From contig CAJUOS010000003.1 in NCBI GenBank assembly GCA_910588075.1, positions 1 through 55,123 of the forward strand: 55,123 nucleotides of DNA, read 5' to 3'. Positions 49,651-55,123 of this stretch are shown here, in pieces. Position numbers and translations under genes: made by a program. Within the stretch, counting starts at the first letter, position 1; each line of letters begins with the position of its first letter. The stretch is from an uncultured Erysipelotrichaceae bacterium. Lineage in GTDB: Bacteria > Bacillota_I > Bacilli_A > Erysipelotrichales > Coprobacillaceae. The notes beneath the pieces were generated by a model. That model had not been told where the DNA came from. It was given only the letters and a program-made list of their open reading frames with translations, and did no database searches.

Positions 49651-50076
49651 CTAATAATAATGTCTACAAATATTTACCATATCTTCAATATAAACTCTTC
49701 CTCCAGAAATAACATCATCATTTAAACAAGGTTTAGATTTAATTCCTTTTTTACAAGAATAAGTTTCTCTCATAAGAGGTAAATCTTGTTTCTGACACAA
49801 TTCTATAATTTTATACATTTGCTTATTACTAAAACAGAACATATTAAATAAAGCTAAATTTTTAATATGTTGACGAGAAAGATTACCAATAAAATTCTCA
49901 AGTTCTTTATTTTTCTTACAAATACCCTCTTCAAAACCAATAACTAATAAATCAATATTTTCATTAAAATCAAAATCATTAAGAGGTTTTGCATATGTTT
50001 TTGCATATCTTGCCATATCTTCTGCAAGAAGTTTTGTTTCCTTGCAATGACTTGTATACACAACAATAACTTTCAT
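49651..50076 (-). CDS. Flavodoxin-like fold protein, Cys-rich
   Basis: Probable small flavodoxin-fold protein. The 141-aa product has the beta-1/loop pattern KVIVVYTSHCKETKLLAEDMARY, where a flavodoxin FMN-phosphate loop would be, then IDLLVIGFEEG (strand 3) and KNLALFNMFCFSNKQMYKIIELC (strand 4). The phosphate loop is not the canonical TxTGNT and includes Cys12. Further cysteines lie in ICKK, MFCF, ELCQ, YSCKK, KPCL and NICRH. The cysteines may mean metal or disulfide chemistry, or nothing; FMN binding is uncertain. AAGGAGAGG precedes the ATG. Confidence 0.75.
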   Translation of the reverse strand: MKVIVVYTSHCKETKLLAEDMARYAKTYAKPLNDFDFNENIDLLVIGFEEGICKKNKELENFIGNLSRQHIKNLALFNMFCFSNKQMYKIIELCQKQDLPLMRETYSCKKGIKSKPCLNDDVISGGRVYIEDMVNICRHYY

Positions 50077-50191
50077 AATCGACCTCTCCTTTTCAATTAC
50101 TTATTATAATATCAAAATATGAACTGAAAATAAACAGATGTACACACCATTTTCTTATCTATGAATAATGTAAGATGAAGGAGGTTTATTT

Positions 50192-50614
50192 ATGAATATT
50201 TTTCAAGACAATCAAAATTATTTTAGTCCTTTCTTAACATCACAAAGAAACCAATCTACAAACCCAAAACTCTTTGAACCAGAAGAAGCATTTATGTTAG
50301 GAAATCTTTTTAAAGATTTATACATGACATATAAAGGATTCTCAAATTATTGTATTCAATCAATGAATCAAAAACAAAAAGCCTTATTAGAAGTTCAAAT
50401 GTATAGTTTTGTTGCTCATGAAATCAATCTATATTTAGATATATATCCAGATAACAAAAAAATGGTTGAGCTTTATCATCACTATGCAACAAAAGCTAAA
50501 GAAGCAACAAAGGCATATGAAAAACAATTTGGTCCATTAACTGTACAAAATAGTTCTACTCAAATCCCATTTGAATGGGTTCAAGGTCCTTGGCCTTGGG
50601 AATATCAAGTATAA
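50192..50614 (+). CDS. cotJB: Spore coat CotJA-CotJB fusion protein
   Basis: Inner spore-coat components of the CotJ operon. In Bacillus and Clostridium CotJA and CotJB are separate proteins. Here one 140-aa chain has a CotJA-like N-terminal part (about 20-50: PKLFEPEEAFMLGNLFKDLYMTYKGF) joined to a full CotJB domain (about 60-140: EINLYLDIYPDNKKM, YEKQFGPLT, PFEWVQGPWPWE). AAGGAGG lies 7 bases before the ATG. cotJC follows after 15 bases. The organism is therefore expected to form endospores. No clear sigma-E or sigma-K promoter could be assigned by eye. Confidence 0.88.
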   Translation: MNIFQDNQNYFSPFLTSQRNQSTNPKLFEPEEAFMLGNLFKDLYMTYKGFSNYCIQSMNQKQKALLEVQMYSFVAHEINLYLDIYPDNKKMVELYHHYATKAKEATKAYEKQFGPLTVQNSSTQIPFEWVQGPWPWEYQV

Positions 50615-50629
50615 GGAGGAATGTTAATA

Positions 50630-51217
50630 ATGTGGTTATATAGTAAAAAACTACAATATCCCATTCATATCAAAAATAAAGATATAAGAATGGCAAAATT
50701 TATTATTACGCAATTTGGTGGTGCAAATGGTGAACTTGCTGCTTCACTCAGATATTTGACCCAAAGATATACAATGCCTGACGATAAAGGTAAAGCTTTA
50801 TTAAGCGACATTGGTACTGAAGAATTAGCTCATATGGAAATGATTTCTGCAATGGTTTATCAACTTACAAAAGGTGCAACTTTAGATGAAATTAAAGCTG
50901 CTGGACTTGAAAGTCATTATACAGAACATGGTGTATCATTATATCCAGTTGATTCAAATGGTGTTCCTTTCACTGTTCAATACTTTGCTGTAACTGGTGA
51001 TCCAGTCGCTGACATAGCAGAAGATATGGCTGCTGAACAAAAAGCTAGAGCCATCTATGAACATTTAATGAATCAAACAAATAATCCTGATATATTAGGT
51101 CCATTATCATTCTTAAGACAACGAGAAATTATTCATTACCAAAGATTTAAAGAACTATATGATGAATATGTCAAAAAATATTATCAACCAGACTTTAACC
51201 AAAACTGTAATTGTTAA
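50630..51217 (+). CDS. cotJC: Spore coat protein CotJC (manganese catalase-like)
   Basis: CotJC is a ferritin-like, dimanganese catalase-family protein of the spore coat. The 195-aa product starts MWLYSKKLQYPI, then GGANGELAASLRYLTQRYTMP and DIGTEELAHMEMI. The expected diiron/dimanganese ligands are Glu35, Glu65 and His68; later ones lie in AEDMAAEQKARAIYEHL and REIIHYQRF. The start at 50630 is chosen from family alignment and AGGAGG spacing; an ATG at 50621 is only one base from that site. It ends with a strong terminator. Confidence 0.94.
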   Translation: MWLYSKKLQYPIHIKNKDIRMAKFIITQFGGANGELAASLRYLTQRYTMPDDKGKALLSDIGTEELAHMEMISAMVYQLTKGATLDEIKAAGLESHYTEHGVSLYPVDSNGVPFTVQYFAVTGDPVADIAEDMAAEQKARAIYEHLMNQTNNPDILGPLSFLRQREIIHYQRFKELYDEYVKKYYQPDFNQNCNC

Positions 51218-51240
51218 AACCCATTATTTGGGTTTTTTTA
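51216..51240 (+). terminator. Terminator after cotJC
   Basis: Stem AAAACCCA/TGGGTTTT with a 5-base loop (51216-51236), followed by TTTTA. It starts at the cotJC stop codon and abuts the 3' end of the convergent membrane-protein gene. Confidence 0.88.
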
Positions 51241-51702
51241 TTGGGCTTGTTGATATGCAACAAAAACACCAATAACAATAAAAATGAGATCTAAAATCCC
51301 ACTTTGAAACATAGACATAAATGTCATAGGAATCATATTGATAATGACACTCAAAGATATTCCAAAAGTAGAATAAACAATCACATAGACTGTTAATCGA
51401 GAAATAAAAAATGCTAAGAATGTCATAACAGCACTTACAAGAGCAACTTGATGTGAAGATACTCCAGATACAGATGTTGCAATATTAGCAAGTGCATATC
51501 CTATAACTATATAAAGTATTGAAAAATCAATACCAATTCCCATTGTTATAGCACCATGAACAACACCTAAAAATAAAGCACCAACTAAACAACTTAAAAT
51601 TGTTTTTATCCATTGTTGACTAGATAAAAACTGATCATTATTTTGTCTAAAATAATTTTGTGCCTCTTTTCTCTCCTTATATTCTTTCCAACTCTCTTTC
51701 AT
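51238..51702 (-). CDS. Small integral membrane protein
   Basis: I do not recognise a family. The 154-aa product has a charged cytoplasmic N-terminus (about 1-30, KESWKEYKERKEAQNYFRQ) followed by about four hydrophobic helices (roughly 32-52, 58-76, 82-108, 110-150) with little soluble sequence. It lies 16 bases after the rhomboid gene and ends at the cotJC terminator, so it is probably the last gene of dprA2-rhomboid-this operon. A role with the rhomboid protease is possible but unsupported by motif. Confidence 0.7.
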   Translation of the reverse strand: MKESWKEYKERKEAQNYFRQNNDQFLSSQQWIKTILSCLVGALFLGVVHGAITMGIGIDFSILYIVIGYALANIATSVSGVSSHQVALVSAVMTFLAFFISRLTVYVIVYSTFGISLSVIINMIPMTFMSMFQSGILDLIFIVIGVFVAYQQAQ

Positions 51703-51718
51703 GATAACACCACTTTCT

Positions 51719-52357
51719 TTAATTTAATAAATCATCATATCGATTTTTCTTTTTCTTATTTAATATAAAATATGTTGAAACAAAACCACCAATCAATCCA
51801 GCTACATGACCAGATAAAGAAATGGATGGAACTAAAAATGAAATAGCTAACATAGCCAACACATTAGGCATTAACTGTTTAAAAATAGATAAAAACACAT
51901 CTTTATACACAATTGCTAAAGCACCTAATGCGCCAATAATTCCAAAAATAACACCACTAATACCACCACTTACAACATTGACTTCAAATCCATTAAATAA
52001 ATATAATAAATAAGGTAATCCAGAAGTTGCAAGTGCTGAACAAATAATCACAATCAAATACCTTTTCATTTTTAATACAGATTCTACAAATATACCCAAA
52101 CCATACAATGAATAACAATTGACAATAATATGTAACAATCCAAAATGAACAAAATTTGCAGTCAATAAACGGTAATAATCATGATTCCAAAAAACAAATA
52201 ATGGATTATATGCTCCAAAATGCAACCCTTGTTGTGCATCCATTGATGGACCATATATAAAAACTGAAATCACATATACAATAATACATATTAAAATCAA
52301 TCCAATAGTTATAGGATATTTTTTATATTTTTCTATTATTTCTTCCATTTTATTCAT
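51719..52357 (-). CDS. Rhomboid family intramembrane serine protease
   Basis: Rhomboids cleave membrane-protein substrates within the bilayer. The 212-aa protein has six predicted helices. The catalytic pair is in place: Ser134 in GGISGVIFG (GxSG) and His184 in SLSGHVAGLIGG. The L1 region has YRLLTANFVHFGLLHIIVN, the family HxxxHxxxN-type segment. The start (52357, or 52348) overlaps or abuts the stop of the DprA-like gene. The substrate is unknown. Confidence 0.92.
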   Translation of the reverse strand: MNKMEEIIEKYKKYPITIGLILICIIVYVISVFIYGPSMDAQQGLHFGAYNPLFVFWNHDYYRLLTANFVHFGLLHIIVNCYSLYGLGIFVESVLKMKRYLIVIICSALATSGLPYLLYLFNGFEVNVVSGGISGVIFGIIGALGALAIVYKDVFLSIFKQLMPNVLAMLAISFLVPSISLSGHVAGLIGGFVSTYFILNKKKKNRYDDLLN

Positions 52358-53342
52358 CTAGAAATTCATAAATAGACATTTGATCTATAATAATTTCTTC
52401 TTCCTCCTCTATGACTTCATTTTTCTCAACAATTTGTTCTAATGTTAATAAAGATAAAATATCTTCATATGTTACTTTAATCGCTCCCATTTCTAATAAA
52501 CGAATATTACCATTATAACGATTATCATCTAAAACTAATTGTTTTGTCCAATGATAATGGAGATTTTGAATCGTTGTAAACCAAACTCCACCACTATTAA
52601 TATGAGTAGCTGTTATAAATTGTAATTGACTTAAACCACAAACATAAATATTTCTATCCAAAGAATTAGTTACATTAAAATATGCAAATGGATCAACAGC
52701 ACTCACTAATACCATTTTTTGATCTTTAATATATTTAGAATAAGTTTTCTTTTTATCAAACAAATGATCACTTACAAAACAAACAGCTTTTCCACCTAAT
52801 TGCAAATGATATTTCAAAGCAAAAGCATCTATTCCCTTTAATCCACTAGAAACCAATGTACGATCTTCATCATATATCTTTGTTACTAAATTTTTCGTAA
52901 AAGAATGAAGTCTTTTCTCCATTGTTTGTGGTCCTACAATAGAAACCATATTACTCATTAAAGATAAATCACCAACATAATATAAGATCAAAGGTGCTCG
53001 CTTTTTTAAAGAGGTTAATAAAATATGAGGATAGTTTTCTTCATATTTTGTTGTTACATAAATACCTTCATTCTCAAGATTTGCTAAAGCAAATAACAAA
53101 TCATTTAGAGTTGATAATCTTGCAATCATTTTATATGCTATATATTCATCAATACCCAATATTTGTATAAGAGTATCTTTATTCATTCCAAATAGTTTTG
53201 ATGGTGTTTTTTTAGAAGAATTTTTAAGTTTTTTTTCAACATCACACCATTCATCTTGAGTAAGTGGAGCTGTATTATCTACAATCAAATCACCACAAAA
53301 CAAAAGAACAGCTAAACTATCTAAATTTAATTGAATTTTCAT
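52350..53342 (-). CDS. Divergent DprA/Smf-family protein (SLOG fold)
   Basis: Second DprA-related gene of the window. The 330-aa product has an N-terminal segment (LDSLAVLLFCGDL ... APLTQDEWCDVEKKL), then a Rossmann core aligned to DprA: YPHILLTSLKKRAPLILYYVGDLSL, MVSIVGPQTME, LVSSGLKGIDAFALKYHLQLGG, and NSLDRNIYVCGLSQLQFITATH. SGLARGID has become SGLKGID and the RNRIIAGLS box is degraded to DRNIYVCGLS. An acidic tail (EEEEEIIIDQMSIYEFLDE) replaces the winged helix. The start at 53342 follows AGGTG. Likely not the transformation DprA. Confidence 0.8.
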   Translation of the reverse strand: MKIQLNLDSLAVLLFCGDLIVDNTAPLTQDEWCDVEKKLKNSSKKTPSKLFGMNKDTLIQILGIDEYIAYKMIARLSTLNDLLFALANLENEGIYVTTKYEENYPHILLTSLKKRAPLILYYVGDLSLMSNMVSIVGPQTMEKRLHSFTKNLVTKIYDEDRTLVSSGLKGIDAFALKYHLQLGGKAVCFVSDHLFDKKKTYSKYIKDQKMVLVSAVDPFAYFNVTNSLDRNIYVCGLSQLQFITATHINSGGVWFTTIQNLHYHWTKQLVLDDNRYNGNIRLLEMGAIKVTYEDILSLLTLEQIVEKNEVIEEEEEIIIDQMSIYEFLDE

Positions 53343-53365
53343 CTCGTTCACCTACTTTAAAATAC

Positions 53366-53374
53366 ATTATATCA
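53366..53374 (-). promoter_or_regulatory. Extended -10 promoter of the DprA-like/rhomboid operon
   Basis: Minus strand TGATATAAT, 23 bases before the ATG of the DprA-like gene, just after the ppdK terminator. The -35 region is only a T-run. Confidence 0.62.
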
Positions 53375-53392
53375 TATATAAGAATAACAAAA

Positions 53393-53424
53393 AAGAAAAA
53401 AGAGATATGTAGACATATCTCTTT
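53393..53424 (-). terminator. Terminator after ppdK
   Basis: A perfect stem AAAGAGATATGT/ACATATCTCTTT (53399-53424) with a 2-base loop, then a U-rich run on the minus strand. It begins 8 bases after the ppdK stop. Confidence 0.9.
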
Positions 53425-53432
53425 ATAAACTT

Positions 53433-55067
53433 TTATTCAATTCCCATTTCTTCTTTAACAGCAGCTTGTGCAGCAGCTAAACGAGCTAATGGTACACGGA
53501 ATGGAGAACATGAAACATAAGTTAATCCTAATCTATGACAGAATTCAACTGAACTTGCTTCTCCACCATGTTCACCACAGATACCTAATTTGATATCTGG
53601 ACGAGTTTGACGACCTTTTTCAACAGCAATCTTCATTAATTGTCCAACACCTTCTTGGTCAACTTTAGCAAATGGATCTGATTCGAAGATTTGTTTACTA
53701 TAGTAATCACTTAAGAACTTAGCAGCATCATCACGGCTGAATCCATAAGTCATTTGAGTTAAGTCATTAGTTCCGAAACTGAAGAATTCAGCATCTTCAG
53801 CAATCTTATCAGCAGTTAATGCAGCTCTAGGAATTTCAATCATAGTACCAACTTTGTAGTTTAATTCAACTCCTGCTTCTGCAATAATCTTATCTGCAGT
53901 TTCAACAACAACATTCTTAACAAATTTTAATTCTTTTGTATCTCCAATTAATGGAATCATAATTTCTGGTTCAACAGATAAACCTTCTTTATTAACATTG
54001 ATTGCAGCTTCAATAACAGCTCTTGTTTGCATAGCAGCAATTTCAGGATATGTTACAGCTAAACGACAACCTCTGTGCCCCATCATAGGGTTGAATTCTT
54101 TTAATGACTCAACACGAGCTTTTAAAGCTTCAAAAGTCATTCCTAAGCTTTCAGCTAATGGTTTGATTTCTTCATCAGTATGTGGTAAGAATTCATGTAA
54201 AGGTGGATCTAAGAAACGAATATTCACTCCATAACCTTCCATAGCTTTAAATAATTGTTCAAAGTCATCTCTTTGGTATGGTAAGATTTTTTCTAATGCT
54301 TCTTCTCTAGCTTCTAAAGTTTCAGCAGTAATCATACGTCTAAAGTTAAAGATTCTTTCTTCTTCAAAGAACATATGTTCAGTTCTACATAATCCAATAC
54401 CTTCTGCCCCAAATGTACGAGCTTGTTTTGCATCTCTTGGAGTATCAGCATTTGTTCTTACTTTTAATTTTCTAGCTTCATCAGCCCATCCCATGAATGT
54501 ATCGAAGTCTCCTTCAATAATAGGTTCAACAGTTTTAACTTCTTCAGCATAAACATTACCTGTACTTCCATCCAATGACATATAATCACCTTCATGTAAT
54601 TCTCTTCCATCAGGTAAAGTTAAAACTTTAGCTTCTTCATCAATTTTTAATACACCACATCCAGATACACAACAAGTACCCATACCACGAGCAACAACTG
54701 CAGCATGTGAAGTCATACCTCCACGGATAGTTAAGATACCATGAGCAATATTCATACCTTCAATATCTTCTGGAGAAGTTTCAAGACGTACTAATAAAAT
54801 ATCTTGTACTCCATTTTCTTTAGCTGCCATAACATCTTCAGCAGTAAAGTAAATTCTACCAGTAGCAGCACCTGGAGATGCAGCTAATCCAGTTGCAACA
54901 ACTTTTGCATTTTTTAAACTATCAGCATCAAAATTTGGATGTAATAATTGATCTAATTGTTTAGGTTCAACTTTTAATAAAGCTTCTTCCTTAGTAATCA
55001 TTCCTTCATTAACTAAATCAACAGCAATTTTTAAAGCAGCAGGTGCTGTTCTTTTTCCATTACGAGT
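53433..55067 (-). CDS. ppdK: Pyruvate, phosphate dikinase, C-terminal part (N-terminus lost at contig end)
   Basis: PpdK interconverts pyruvate, ATP and Pi with PEP, AMP and PPi. The visible part holds the phosphohistidine swivel domain (GGMTSHAAVVARGMGT, His of TSHA) and the C-terminal PEP/pyruvate TIM barrel (GLCRTEHMFFEEERI, IMIPLIGDTKELK, SFGTNDLTQMTYGF, and the catalytic Cys in GICGEHGGE). Family length is about 875 aa; about 544 are here. The frame continues past the first Met (55001) through TRNGKRTAPAALKIAVDLV, then ends abruptly at TAA 55068-55070, where the GC-rich tail starts. The ATP-grasp domain is missing. Codon use is more GC-rich than neighbours, as expected of a highly expressed gene. 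Confidence 0.95.
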   Translation of the reverse strand, partial: TRNGKRTAPAALKIAVDLVNEGMITKEEALLKVEPKQLDQLLHPNFDADSLKNAKVVATGLAASPGAATGRIYFTAEDVMAAKENGVQDILLVRLETSPEDIEGMNIAHGILTIRGGMTSHAAVVARGMGTCCVSGCGVLKIDEEAKVLTLPDGRELHEGDYMSLDGSTGNVYAEEVKTVEPIIEGDFDTFMGWADEARKLKVRTNADTPRDAKQARTFGAEGIGLCRTEHMFFEEERIFNFRRMITAETLEAREEALEKILPYQRDDFEQLFKAMEGYGVNIRFLDPPLHEFLPHTDEEIKPLAESLGMTFEALKARVESLKEFNPMMGHRGCRLAVTYPEIAAMQTRAVIEAAINVNKEGLSVEPEIMIPLIGDTKELKFVKNVVVETADKIIAEAGVELNYKVGTMIEIPRAALTADKIAEDAEFFSFGTNDLTQMTYGFSRDDAAKFLSDYYSKQIFESDPFAKVDQEGVGQLMKIAVEKGRQTRPDIKLGICGEHGGEASSVEFCHRLGLTYVSCSPFRVPLARLAAAQAAVKEEMGIE

Positions 55068-55069
55068 TT

Positions 55070-55123
55070 ATGGCATCATCTGCCTGATGCTCCACAGCGC
55101 GAGGGTCGGCCCCCACCTTCTCG
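55070..55123. other. GC-rich contig-end tail unrelated to ppdK
   Basis: The ppdK frame should continue upstream of TRNGKRT with a Gln codon; instead the sequence changes character at about base 55070. Of the last 53 bases, 35 are G or C (66%) in an otherwise AT-rich window. On the minus strand this tail has an open frame beginning EKVGADPRAVEHQADDA, a different frame from ppdK. I infer chimeric or wrongly extended contig-end sequence from a high-GC organism or vector, not a real gene junction. Confidence 0.7.

Noticed and set aside
53998..54234. Plus-strand open frame inside ppdK
   Set aside because: It is antisense to conserved PPDK barrel sequence with no ribosome site or independent protein features.

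Overview
The window looks like one contig from a low-GC, spore-forming Firmicute. The best fit is the class Erysipelotrichia (Coprobacillus / Thomasclavelia / Erysipelatoclostridium type). This placement is an inference: the DNA is AT-rich throughout, start sites carry strong AGGAGG ribosome binding sites, L27 has the cleavable Firmicute N-terminal extension and is encoded beside Prp, hrcA carries CIRCE operators, gene order follows Bacillus-type clusters, SMC is short (981 aa), and a cotJ spore-coat operon is present. No database search was possible. Almost all genes lie on the minus strand; only five (a ROK kinase, a Gly/Cys-rich mini-protein, def, cotJAB and cotJC) are on the plus strand. 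I found no tRNA, rRNA, CRISPR array, insertion sequence or prophage.

Reading the minus strand from high to low coordinates, the layout is as follows. (1) 53.4-55.1 kb: C-terminal part of pyruvate phosphate dikinase, cut by the contig end. (2) 51.2-53.4 kb: a divergent DprA-like protein, a rhomboid protease and a small membrane protein. (3) 50.2-51.2 kb (plus strand): a spore-coat operon in which CotJA-like and CotJB-like parts are one protein, followed by CotJC. (4) 47.3-50.1 kb: a flavodoxin-like protein, O-acetylhomoserine sulfhydrylase, peptide deformylase and the Gly/Cys-rich mini-protein. (5) 43.8-47.2 kb: yktA-ftsW-ylbD-ylbE-ylbF-rsmD-coaD. (6) 40.7-43.7 kb: pyrC-pyrK-pyrD, then the ROK kinase on the other strand. 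(7) 37.5-39.6 kb: pcrA. (8) 31.8-37.4 kb: a cluster of a DHH phosphoesterase, an unrecognised membrane protein and a 970-residue Sel1-repeat protein. (9) 24-31.8 kb: a two-component system directly upstream of smc-ftsY-ylxM-ffh. (10) 14.2-23.9 kb: rpsP-khpA-rimM-trmD-rplS-lepB-rbgA-rnhB-dprA-topA-trmFO-xerC, which closely parallels the Bacillus order. (11) 11.7-14.1 kb: rplU-prp-rpmA-obgE. (12) 4.2-11.6 kb: ruvA-ruvB-comEA-comEC-holA-sdaA-hemW. (13) 0-4.1 kb: the hrcA-grpE-dnaK-dnaJ heat-shock operon, cut within dnaJ.

Most of the window is conserved housekeeping: translation and ribosome assembly, protein targeting (FtsY, Ffh, LepB), chromosome maintenance (SMC, TopA, XerC, RuvAB, PcrA) and chaperones. 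Regulation visible in the DNA includes two CIRCE operators around the hrcA promoter, probable L21 and L19 leaders, several sigma-A promoters (many with an extended TGn -10), and many short intrinsic terminators whose stems often include the stop codon of the preceding gene.

The less ordinary parts are the CotJA-CotJB fusion, the Gly/Cys-rich one-helix mini-protein, the Sel1 / membrane protein / DHH cluster, the second divergent DprA family protein, the short-armed SMC behind a two-component system, and foreign-looking tails of about 53 bases at both contig ends that interrupt dnaJ and ppdK. I see no convincing complete, previously undescribed system. The best candidates are the 31.8-37.4 kb cluster and the DprA-like/rhomboid operon.
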